A stretch of 21,988 bases of DNA from Candidatus Tepidiaquacellales bacterium UBA2330 (GCA_002344965.1 DDUU01000048.1:1-21988); one strand, 5' to 3'. Numbered from the stretch's first letter, positions 1-6,768 are shown. Program-made: numbers and translations. Notes: generated from the letters alone by a model not told the origin.

Positions 1-1
1 G

Positions 2-253
2 TCAGACAGCGTAGAGACTCCTGACATAGGAGATATCACAGACATGACCGGCTACTGGGATCTGATAAAAGATGAAGTCTATTCCCGCGACTTGTCGGGA
101 AAAGAAGTTGCGCTTTATGTAAACGGAAACATTATGCAAAATAATATATAGGGTCTCGGCAATGAAGGATACATCACAAGCGCAGGCGCTCTGAATTTTT
201 ATCTGAAAGATCATCTCGGTTCGATAAGAGCAGTCACAGATGAAAATAACTCT
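2..253 (+). pseudogene. RHS/YD-repeat core, 3' part, interrupted by a TAG stop (copy 1)
   Basis: The frame is open from the left edge and encodes RHS core sequence: DEVYSRDLSGKEVALY near 74-118 and FYLKDHLGSIRAV near 199-237, the hallmark run just before an RHS tip. An in-frame TAG at 149-151 interrupts it. In the second RHS copy (from 1711) the aligned residue is Tyr (TYGLD against I-stop-GLG), so the simplest reading is a Tyr codon changed to TAG. The 5' end lies outside the window, so this may be the end of a full-length RHS gene that now stops before its tip, or a 5'-deleted orphan fragment. RHS proteins form large beta-barrel shells that enclose a C-terminal toxin. That role is known for the family; whether this copy works is doubtful. 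Confidence 0.75.
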
Positions 254-1159
254 TTGATCTCAGGGCAAGACTATGACGCATGGGGATATATACTGCAAGG
301 CCGCGAATACCACAGCGAAGGAAGTGTTTATAAGTTCACGGGAAAGGAGCGTGATCAGGAGAGTGAATATGATTATTTTGGTGCGAGGTATGGAGCCTGC
401 CCCCGCATGCTTTTAGCGGGGGATGCGAGGATTGGGAGATGGGGAACCGTAGATCCATTACAAAATAAATATCCAACCTTTACTCCATATTGTTATACAC
501 TAAATAATCCAATTATTCTTTCAGATCCTACCGGACTTTGGATCCCAAATTACAATCCAAGCACAAACAATGTTAGTGTTGTTGCTGAAGAGGGTGATAA
601 TCTTCAAAATCTGTATAACCAATTAGGTATAAGTGGTGATGATTTTGGGAAAACATATGATATAAATAATGTTAATGAGTATTCTGTGATACCTGGCGAA
701 ACTAATTTTGATATTACAAATTTTGTTATACAAAATTCTAATTTTGATGCAAATTTTACAAACAGTAATTGTTTTGGATTTGTGAATATGGCCATAACAC
801 CTGGAGCCGGAGAATCACAAATGGATTATGTTTCATTATCAAAAAAAATAAGTTCAGAAACATCTAACCCAATTTCTGGTGATATTGCTTTATTTGACTT
901 AAGCGATGATTTAATTTTCAAAGAAGATAATACAACAATTGCAAAGAAGGGTGATATAGGACATGCAGCAATCTATGTTATAGCAGATCGCTCTGGAAAT
1001 AAATATTTTCTCAACAGAGTTAATACTTATGAGAAAGTTACAATAATGAAAGATTCCCAAATATCAGGTTTCTTTAGAAATATAATAAACAGATATAAAG
1101 ATATGTATTTAAAAGAAGTTTCAATATATGGTCCAAGATATTATAAAAAAGCAGAATGA
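254..1159 (+). CDS. RHS C-terminal tip 1 with NlpC/P60-like Cys/His hydrolase domain
   Basis: This continues the interrupted RHS frame. The only near start is a TTG inside conserved core, so independent translation is doubtful. Residues 5-94 are core (TGKERDQESEYDYFGARY, then DARIGRWGTVDPL and DPTGLW, the usual boundary with the variable tip). A ten-residue insert, GACPRMLLAG, sits at 47-56. The tip (about 95-301) opens with a LysM-like stretch (EEGDNLQNLYNQLGIS, 112-127). It then shows a papain-like order: Cys173 in SNCFGFV, GDIALFD at 209-215, His237 in GHAAIYV, and YFLNRVN. This resembles NlpC/P60 or CHAP peptidoglycan amidases/peptidases. The tip is more AT-rich than the flanking core. 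The next gene, 1 bp downstream, encodes an exported protein, which fits a periplasmic toxin target. The RHS assignment is firm; the hydrolase fold is inferred from motif order. Confidence 0.72.
   Translation: MISGQDYDAWGYILQGREYHSEGSVYKFTGKERDQESEYDYFGARYGACPRMLLAGDARIGRWGTVDPLQNKYPTFTPYCYTLNNPIILSDPTGLWIPNYNPSTNNVSVVAEEGDNLQNLYNQLGISGDDFGKTYDINNVNEYSVIPGETNFDITNFVIQNSNFDANFTNSNCFGFVNMAITPGAGESQMDYVSLSKKISSETSNPISGDIALFDLSDDLIFKEDNTTIAKKGDIGHAAIYVIADRSGNKYFLNRVNTYEKVTIMKDSQISGFFRNIINRYKDMYLKEVSIYGPRYYKKAE
390..447 (+). repeat. Palindromic mini-insert in RHS core, copy 1
   Basis: A 58-nt block here is identical to 1904-1961. Its centre is a perfect 7-bp hairpin, CCCCCGC (400-406) and GCGGGGG (416-422), with a 9-nt loop. 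Translated, it puts GACPRMLLAG between GARY and DARIGRW, where RHS proteins normally read GARYYDARIGRW, a net gain of about 27 nt that keeps the frame. The GC-rich hairpin contrasts with the AT-rich surroundings. It looks like a small palindromic repeat tolerated inside coding sequence. Whether it is mobile cannot be told from two copies. Confidence 0.7.
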
Positions 1160-1160
1160 A

Positions 1161-1577
1161 ATGAAAACATTAAAATTATTTTCTACATTGCTATTAATAA
1201 TGGTTTGCTCAAAACTTTTTTCACAAACAGATGCATACTATTCTCTTGAGTTCAACGCTAACTTTATTCCAACAGGTTTTTCTATTTCACCTGGTGCCTT
1301 GCACCCTTTTAGTCCCATTCTTGGAACTACATTAGCAATCCCTGATTCTTCCATAGTAAGTTGTTATATAATAAATGCAGATATGAAAGATTCAATCATC
1401 CTTTTTGAAAACAACGTATTTCCAGGATGCATTTGTCAAATTGTTTGGTTTGGAAAAGATGAGAATAAAGTAATAGTAAATTCAGGTTTGTATAAATTAA
1501 TTGTCGAGGCTACTTTGAAAAGGAGGGGAAACTTAGAAATTTATTTTAAAGCCGAAACAAAATTGTTAAAGCCATGA
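1161..1577 (+). CDS. Exported 138-aa protein, candidate immunity protein for tip 1
   Basis: ATG at 1161 lies one base after the stop of the RHS tip and gives a clear signal peptide (MKTLKLFSTLLLIMVCSKLFSQ, cleavage probably after FSQ). An upstream ATG at 1128 is in frame but would overlap the tip and spoil the signal peptide. The mature part, about 116 residues, is rich in beta-forming residues and has three cysteines. I recognise no family. Its position directly behind a polymorphic toxin tip is where immunity genes sit, and export to the periplasm would suit protection against a peptidoglycan-directed hydrolase. The role is inferred from context only. Its stop overlaps an ATG at 1574 that opens the next RHS fragment (ATGA). 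Confidence 0.6.
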   Translation: MKTLKLFSTLLLIMVCSKLFSQTDAYYSLEFNANFIPTGFSISPGALHPFSPILGTTLAIPDSSIVSCYIINADMKDSIILFENNVFPGCICQIVWFGKDENKVIVNSGLYKLIVEATLKRRGNLEIYFKAETKLLKP

Positions 1578-1716
1578 AGAAATGGCTAACATTTTTTACT
1601 TTACCGCAAAACTACGAACCAATACGTTTTGCATATCTTGGCTCACTTGAGGAAAGTGAACCTACTTCAAATTCAGTGGTAAGCAATATAAGTAACTAGC
1701 TTTAAGAAACGATGAA
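1574..1716 (+). pseudogene. RHS core fragment, frameshifted upstream part of copy 2
   Basis: A 41-codon frame from ATG 1574 to TAG 1697-1699 ends in ESEPTSNSVVSNISN. This aligns without gaps to the copy 1 core (ETPDIGDITDMTGY) when the interrupted TA codon is read as Tyr. The match then continues in another frame from about 1699 as LRNDEVYSRD, against LIKDEVYSRD in copy 1. A 4-nt deletion at 1697-1699 would restore a gap-free alignment. The core of copy 2 therefore extends back to roughly the end of the preceding small gene and is broken here. The first residues (MKKWLTFFTLPQ) have no visible counterpart in copy 1, because that part lies outside the window. Confidence 0.55.
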
Positions 1717-2640
1717 GTGTACAGCCGTGACGTTTCCGGAAAAGAAATGGCAATCTATCAGAATAACTCTTTACTCGAATATCCCACATACGGACTTGAT
1801 ATGATCGGGAAGATAAAAGACGATGAATTGCATTTTTATCTGAAAGATCATCTTGGCAGTATTCGAGCTACAATCTATGACAATAAGCTTATGAGAGCAC
1901 AGGATGGAGCCTGCCCCCGCATGCTTTTAGCGGGGGATGCGAGGATTGGGAGATGGGGAACGATAGATCCTCTGATGGAGAAGCACTATGATTTCAGTCC
2001 TTATAATTATGTGTTAGATAATCCTTTGATATTAATTGATCCGGATGGGAAAGATGTTATTCTTAAAGGTGAAAATAGGAAAGAAGTATTTGATTACATC
2101 AAATCAGAATTTAAAGGATTAAAATTGAGAATGGATAAATCAGGTAAGATTTCATATAAAGGTGTAGCAAAGACCAAAGAGGAGTTAGTTCTGTTGAATG
2201 CTATTGATAATCCTGATGTAATCGTTAATCTGTTGTCAACTCTCGAAAACAATATCGGTCAGGATTATTTTGCAGTTGGAATGTATGGAGGCTGTACTAT
2301 TGATAATAATGGAGTTGCACAAGTTACTCAGTATTTTAATATAGAGCACGCAAAAGTTTGGCGCGAAGCTGGAGGAGGATCAATTGGTCGATCGATTATG
2401 CATGAGATTATTGAAGGTTATATTGGTGGATTTTTCTATGCTGGATCAGATAATGTTCAGAGTTATGAATTTGCTCATTCTAAAACGGTTTCATTGGAGG
2501 ATCCTGCAAGATTTTATCCCGGGAAAAAAACTGGTGTCATTTATGACCCCTTTAACAGAGTAAACATTTTTAACAGAAAATATTTGATAGATGCTAAAGG
2601 AGTGGAGCATTTGTTATACACAAAGGATGACATAAGATGA
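1717..2640 (+). CDS. RHS C-terminal tip 2, unrecognised domain with HEIIE motif
   Basis: The frame opens with a GTG inside conserved core (YSRDVSGKE), so the start is nominal and the gene is a 5'-truncated RHS fragment. Core residues run to about 110: FYLKDHLGSIRA at 40-51, the GACPRMLLAG insert at 64-73, and DARIGRWGTIDPL. The IDPDGKD segment ends the core. Compared with copy 1, 40 residues between QD and the insert are missing. The tip (about 111-307) is unlike tip 1. Its best landmark is IMHEIIEGYIGG (H229, E230, E233) with H254 in FAHSK, which could be a metal site of a peptidase. It is not the standard HExxH, so the function is open. The last codons overlap the next gene by ATGA, which suggests coupled translation of toxin and immunity. 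Confidence 0.7.
   Translation: MYSRDVSGKEMAIYQNNSLLEYPTYGLDMIGKIKDDELHFYLKDHLGSIRATIYDNKLMRAQDGACPRMLLAGDARIGRWGTIDPLMEKHYDFSPYNYVLDNPLILIDPDGKDVILKGENRKEVFDYIKSEFKGLKLRMDKSGKISYKGVAKTKEELVLLNAIDNPDVIVNLLSTLENNIGQDYFAVGMYGGCTIDNNGVAQVTQYFNIEHAKVWREAGGGSIGRSIMHEIIEGYIGGFFYAGSDNVQSYEFAHSKTVSLEDPARFYPGKKTGVIYDPFNRVNIFNRKYLIDAKGVEHLLYTKDDIR
1904..1961 (+). repeat. Palindromic mini-insert in RHS core, copy 2
   Basis: Identical over 58 nt to 390-447, with the same CCCCCGC and GCGGGGG arms and the same reading frame (GACPRMLLAG). In this copy the block directly follows the QD codons at 1900-1905. The 120 nt of core that precede it in copy 1 (272-391) are absent, so identity begins almost exactly at the left edge of the insert. 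Confidence 0.7.
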
Positions 2641-3047
2641 GAATACTTTATTTTTATATTGTGATGAATTTATCCTTAATTGCATCATGCACTTCAAACC
2701 AACATCTTTTGACAAACAACGAATATATGATTTATCCGGCATTTGAGTGGGAAAGATTTCAAAGATATCAATTCTATTGGGCAGTAAACAGGAATGACTC
2801 AACCTATTTAATCATAACTGATAAGATTGATGATTTGATAACACCAAAGGGATACAGCAAGATTGAGCCAGGTTCAATGTATATTGTCACCTTGAAGAAA
2901 ATCGATACAACAATTACTGTAAGTGCAAGTGTTGATACAATCTGGGACGAGACAAAAGATACTGCAATTTACGAAAACAAGCGCTTCCTTGTAAATTTAT
3001 ATTCCGCTTCAGAGATAAGAGGAGATTATATTAGGAATTCAAAGTGA
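2637..3047 (+). CDS. Small lipoprotein, candidate immunity protein for tip 2
   Basis: The ATG at 2637 overlaps the stop of the RHS tip (ATGA). The 136-aa product starts with a lipoprotein signal: MRILYFYIVMNLSLIASC, with a lipobox IASC and the lipidated Cys at residue 18. The rest is a mixed, probably beta-rich domain (YLIITDKID, MYIVTLKKIDTTITV) with no family I recognise. The overlap and tandem order copy the arrangement at 1161-1577, where an exported small protein also follows an RHS tip. That makes an immunity role likely but unproven. A membrane-anchored periplasmic protein suggests that tip 2 also acts in or enters through the periplasm. No downstream gene follows for 1.4 kb. Confidence 0.6.
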   Translation: MRILYFYIVMNLSLIASCTSNQHLLTNNEYMIYPAFEWERFQRYQFYWAVNRNDSTYLIITDKIDDLITPKGYSKIEPGSMYIVTLKKIDTTITVSASVDTIWDETKDTAIYENKRFLVNLYSASEIRGDYIRNSK

Positions 3048-3153
3048 AACAACTTTCTTCTGTAATGATTCAAGTGGAAATGGAATTTCTAAATAAATAT
3101 ATTTGTAAGAATACGCTACAACGGCTTGGGTTCGTTGATGGATAATTTCGCCT

Positions 3154-3230
3154 TTGTAGGTGTTCCAAAAAGTTTTACTGCTTAAGTTGAGTTTACAAAT
3201 TCACATGATAAAACTTTTTGGTCACCAACA
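3154..3230. repeat. Short inverted-repeat element related to the array ends
   Basis: The left arm GGTGTTCCAAAAAGTTTTA (3159-3177) faces the right arm TAAAACTTTTTGGTCACC (3209-3226) across a 31-nt centre. The arms match apart from the TTCC/GACC step. The motif GGTGTTCCAAAAAGTTT is the same one that borders the array on the right in inverted form (GCAAACTTTTTGGAACACC). This looks like a minimal, non-coding relative of the array's end sequence. No target duplication was seen. Confidence 0.6.
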
Positions 3231-3371
3231 ACAAACTGCATTCTGATTTATTCACCTTCCTTTTCTATATTCATCTTGAATAAAATTTTGATAAAAATTA
3301 TTTTATCACTGCATTGAAATCAACTTAGTAAAATTAAATACAGGTTATAATTTCACATGTTGATGGTGGCT

Positions 3372-3645
3372 AAAAAGTTTGCAGAGGAATTACATTCAAC
3401 ATGAACATATAAATTCGCAAACTTTTTGGAACACCTGCGACGGCCGGAAATCCCTTCCTAAACCGGGGTTTAGGAAGGAGGAAAAAGTCTGAACCTTGAT
3501 TAAAGGATTGAAGGATTTCTTGATTTGTTACTGCTAAAAAAAAGCGGCTGTTGATGTAATCAGGTAATCCTGAAATCAGGTGAATCAAGGTTCAGACAAA
3601 ACATAGAATGTCTGTTGATCTGTTTTTCTCAGATTGTTATATGCC
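3372..3645. repeat. Array unit A
   Basis: Full unit of 274 bp. IR1 arms are at 3372-3382 and 3417-3427, IR2 at 3453-3478, and IR3 arms at 3487-3501 and 3583-3597. It has a run of eight A in the centre of IR3. Confidence 0.85.
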
Positions 3646-3918
3646 AAAAAGTTTGCAGAGGTATTATATTAAAATTGGATTTTTAAACTCGCAAACTTTT
3701 TGGAACACCTGCGACGGCCGGAAATCCCTTCCTAAACCGGGGTTTAGGAAGGAGGAAAAAGTCTGAACCTTGATTAAAGGATTGAAGGATTTCTTGATTT
3801 ATTACTGCTAAAAAAAGCGGCTGTTGATGTAATCAGGTAATCCTGAAATCAGGTAAATCAAGGTTCAGACAAAACATAGAATGTCTGTTGATCTATTTTT
3901 CTCAGATTGTTATATGCC
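3646..3918. repeat. Array unit B
   Basis: Full unit of 273 bp. IR1 arms are at 3646-3656 and 3691-3701. The 34-nt IR1 loop has largely different sequence from units A, C and D but the same length. IR3 arms are at 3761-3775 and 3856-3870. It has seven A where A and C have eight. Confidence 0.85.
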
Positions 3919-4191
3919 AAAAAGTTTGCAGAGGTATTACTTTCAACACGAACATTTAAACTCGCAAACTTTTGGGAACACCTGCGACGGCTGGAAATCC
4001 CTTCTTAAACCGGGGTTTAGGAAGGAGGAAAAAGTCTGAACCTTGATTAAAGGATTGAAGGATTTCTTGATTTGTTACTGCTAAAAAAAAGCGGCTGTTG
4101 ATGTAATCAGGTAATCCTAAATCAGGTGAATCATGGTTCAGACAAAACATAGAATGTCTGTTGATCTATTTTTCTCAGATTGTTATATGCC
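3919..4191. repeat. Array unit C
   Basis: Full unit of 273 bp. IR1 has one change in the right arm (3964-3974), IR2 has a G-T pair, and IR3 (4034-4048 and 4129-4143) has one mismatch. This is the most decayed of the full units. Confidence 0.85.
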
Positions 4192-4295
4192 AAAAAGTTT
4201 GCAGAGGAATTACATTCAACATGAACATTTAAATTCGCAAACTTTTTGGAACACCATCAACGGCGGATACCTTCCCAGACCGGGGTTTGGGAAGG
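4192..4295. repeat. Array unit D, truncated
   Basis: IR1 is intact (4192-4202 and 4237-4247), followed by a different flank (ACACCATCAACGGCGG) and a variant IR2 at 4270-4295. IR3 is absent. The IR1 loop matches unit A better than B or C, so D and A look like the two ends of an original single element. Confidence 0.75.
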
Positions 4296-4491
4296 AGGAG
4301 GAAAATAACTGACGAATCTGAATGCGGAAGGAATTCAATCAAAAAATTATATTGATTTTAAACATTAAATACTCAATATTGAAACACATTTTTCAAAAGA
4401 ACTTCTGACTTTTTTAATCCTTCGGAATAAAATATTAGATTATAGGCATTTCTACATGTTCCGTTTTCAAAAAAATTAAAATCATATATTT

Positions 4492-6762
4492 ATGTTAAAG
4501 AGATGCGTTTTATTTCTCATTATATTTCTATCCGTAAACTCCATTACATTCTCACAAAACAGCAAGTGGGAAAACTTTACTGATTTTAAATCCATTACTT
4601 CCATCGCATTTGATCCCGTTAAAAATATGATTTACTGCGGATCAGGCGGAGGACTTTTTATTGTGGAAAACGGCACAGGAAATATTACGGCGAAATTTAC
4701 CAATCTTAACGGTCTGATCAGCAATGAAATTTTATCGCTGGCTCTTGATAATAACAGAAAGCTATGGATCGGCGCGACAGACGGTTCAATTTCCATTCTG
4801 AATGTAGATGATCTGAGCTGGAAATATATTTATGATATTAAAAATTCTACCGAATCCAATAAGTTTATAAACTATATGCACTTGTCGGGAAATTTTATGT
4901 TTGTAGCTACAGGTTACGGTATTCAGAAAATTTCCGTATCGTCCTTTACTTTTGTTGACGCACCTTATTATAAGCTCGGAGCATTCCCGATTAATACAGC
5001 CGTGTATTCTCTGACTTCTTTTAACAATGTTCTATATGCAGCTTCAGCTACGGGAATAGCTTACGGTGATATTTCTTCAAATCTGAACAACCCTGCTTTA
5101 TGGCAGACTTACGCCGGAGGAGCAATGTCAACCGATGTTAGAACGATTGAAACATTTGACAGTAAAATTTTTGCAGGTTCTAATTCCGGATTCAGCTATT
5201 ACGACGGAAGCAACTGGTTTCCTTATCCTAATGCTGCGGTCTCAAATGCCAGAACAGTTTTTATAAAATCAGCCGGCGACAGGATCTATTTTATTTCAGG
5301 CAACGCAATTTATTCCGCTGACAGAAATGATCCCGCAGCGATTACTCAGTTTCAGAACACTAATTCATATACTGTGCTTTCGAAAGATAACACTGATAAA
5401 GTAATTGCCGGCTTATCTAATAACGGAATTTATACTTCAGTAAATAATAATTACAAACTAATATTCCCGAACAGTCCTTATACAAATGTATTCAGTCAGA
5501 TCTCTATTGATGAAAATAATACAATATGGGTAGCGGGAGGATTAGTTGAAAACGGATTTTATTCTTATGACGGATTAACATGGGAAAACTACAATACAGT
5601 CAGCCATCCAGAGATCGGAAACGGTAACTGGTTTCAGAGAATAAATTCAGGTAACGGACAGGTCTGGGCATTCGGCTTCGGCGGCGGTCCGACGCAGATC
5701 AGCGGAAATACTATTACGAATTTCAATCCCTCAAATTCCATTCTCCCCGGTATTTCAAATAACATTAATTTTTGCGCAAGTTTCGGCGGTGCTTTTGATA
5801 ATAATCAGGTCATGTGGGTTACTTTTTTCGCAACAAATTCCGGTAGCTCTCTATATGCTTACAAAGGAAATAATCAATGGGTAGGATTTGTAAATCCGTC
5901 TTTCATCGGCAGCTCTTCATTATCCGAAACTGTTGTGGATTCTTACAATACTAAATGGATAGTTCTCAGCGGATCAAGATCAGGCGTTTATTTTTTTAAT
6001 GAGAACGGCTCAATAGATAATCCTGCAGATGACGTATATGGATTTTATGATAATGCGGATTTCGGATCTGAAGTAACAAATGTAAATGACATTATAATAG
6101 AAAAAAATAATGAAGTCTGGATCGCTACCAATAACGGAGTTTTCATAATCAGCAATCCTTTCGGCGCGATTCAGAATCCGAGCAACAAGCCGCGACCGCA
6201 GAAGCTTGGTATTATCTCAGGAAATATCAGAGTGCCGTTTACCGAAAACTGTATATCCATTACAAATGATATTCTCAACGAAAAATGGATCGGCACGGAA
6301 ACCAACGGAGTGTTTCATCTCTCTTCGGACGGCGCTACTCTTCTTGAAAAGTTTAACACGTCAAACAGTCCTATACTTTCAAATAAAATAAATACGATCG
6401 AAGTCAGCAACAAAACCGGAATCGCTTATTTTGGGACTCAGAAAGGAATGTCAGCTTTAAAGACAAATGCAATAGAACCCGTTCAGGATTTTGACGAGAT
6501 CATCGCATCGCCGAATCCTTATCTGATTCCGTCCGGCGTTAATCTCAAAATCGACGGGCTGATAGAAAACTCTACCATTAAGATAATAACACTTGACGGA
6601 AAAATTATAAATGAATTTGATTCTCCGGGAGGAAGGATTGCTTCATGGAACGGAATGACTTCCGATAATGAATTAACTCCGACCGGAATTTATATAATCG
6701 TTGCATTCAATCAGGACGGAAGTAAAGCCGGCACCGGAAAAGTAGCAATTGTAAGAAAATAA
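4492..6762 (+). CDS. PorZ-like beta-propeller protein with C-terminal T9SS-type domain
   Basis: The 756-aa protein has a signal peptide (about 1-22, ending ITFSQ) followed by two-component-regulator-type propeller blades: LWIGATDGSISIL near 94, IWVAGG, VWIATNNGVFII and KWIGTETNGVFHL. The opening (WENFTDFKSITSIAFDP, then NLNGLISNEILSLALD) and the closing domain (ASPNPYLIPSGVNLKI, ISWNG-like turn, TPTGIYIIV, KVAIVRK) match the overall plan and length of PorZ. PorZ is a surface protein that helps the T9SS attach cargo to anionic LPS. The C-terminal domain of about 85 residues would itself be read by the T9SS. Homology to PorZ is from remembered domain layout, not a search; another propeller cargo protein is the alternative. 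ATG 4492 has no clear Shine-Dalgarno. hisA starts 6 bp downstream. Confidence 0.75.
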   Translation: MLKRCVLFLIIFLSVNSITFSQNSKWENFTDFKSITSIAFDPVKNMIYCGSGGGLFIVENGTGNITAKFTNLNGLISNEILSLALDNNRKLWIGATDGSISILNVDDLSWKYIYDIKNSTESNKFINYMHLSGNFMFVATGYGIQKISVSSFTFVDAPYYKLGAFPINTAVYSLTSFNNVLYAASATGIAYGDISSNLNNPALWQTYAGGAMSTDVRTIETFDSKIFAGSNSGFSYYDGSNWFPYPNAAVSNARTVFIKSAGDRIYFISGNAIYSADRNDPAAITQFQNTNSYTVLSKDNTDKVIAGLSNNGIYTSVNNNYKLIFPNSPYTNVFSQISIDENNTIWVAGGLVENGFYSYDGLTWENYNTVSHPEIGNGNWFQRINSGNGQVWAFGFGGGPTQISGNTITNFNPSNSILPGISNNINFCASFGGAFDNNQVMWVTFFATNSGSSLYAYKGNNQWVGFVNPSFIGSSSLSETVVDSYNTKWIVLSGSRSGVYFFNENGSIDNPADDVYGFYDNADFGSEVTNVNDIIIEKNNEVWIATNNGVFIISNPFGAIQNPSNKPRPQKLGIISGNIRVPFTENCISITNDILNEKWIGTETNGVFHLSSDGATLLEKFNTSNSPILSNKINTIEVSNKTGIAYFGTQKGMSALKTNAIEPVQDFDEIIASPNPYLIPSGVNLKIDGLIENSTIKIITLDGKIINEFDSPGGRIASWNGMTSDNELTPTGIYIIVAFNQDGSKAGTGKVAIVRK

Positions 6763-6768
6763 ATTATT

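Larger units (their letters stand above)
3359..4295. repeat. Tandem array of 273-274 bp units with nested inverted repeats
   Basis: Units start with AAAAAGTTTGC at 3372, 3646, 3919 and 4192. The fourth is partial and ends near 4295. Each full unit has three inverted repeats. IR1 is AAAAAGTTTGC/GCAAACTTTTT around a 34-nt loop. IR2 is CCTTCCTAAACC-GG-GGTTTAGGAAGG, 12 bp with a 2-nt loop. IR3 is GTCTGAACCTTGATT/AATCAAGGTTCAGAC, 15 bp around about 81 nt, with further imperfect pairing inside. The whole array is bounded by inverted ends: GTTGATGGTGGCTAAAAAG from 3359 and the complement of GTTGATGGTGTTCCAAAAAG at 4243-4261. It encodes no transposase. It resembles a non-autonomous palindromic element amplified in tandem. 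Confidence 0.85.
3048..4491. other. 1.4-kb gene-free interval dominated by inverted-repeat DNA
   Basis: No convincing gene lies here. 3048-3153 and 3231-3358 are AT-rich with nothing I recognise. 3154-3230 is a short inverted-repeat element, 3359-4295 is the tandem array, and 4296-4491 is AT-rich leader for the gene at 4492, presumably holding its promoter. The short minus-strand frames inside the array (3370-3588 and 3956-4150) are copies of the same repeat read through. They are disrupted in the middle unit by one missing A, so I do not treat them as genes. Confidence 0.8.

Noticed and set aside
1128..1160. Upstream ATG at 1128 as start of the exported protein
   Set aside because: It overlaps the RHS tip by 32 bp and puts eleven charged or polar residues ahead of a clear signal peptide that starts at 1161.
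3370..3588. Minus-strand ORF of 72 aa in the array, with a near copy at 3956-4150
   Set aside because: Both are the repeat unit read in one frame. Unit B breaks the frame by one A, there is no start signal, and the residues follow palindrome sequence.
3487..3597. IR3 as an integron attC site
   Set aside because: No integrase, no attC core pair of the GTTRRRY/RYYYAAC type at the ends, and no different gene cassettes between copies.
3372..4295. CRISPR array
   Set aside because: The period is 273 bp with near-identical whole units. There are no short repeats with unique spacers and no cas genes.
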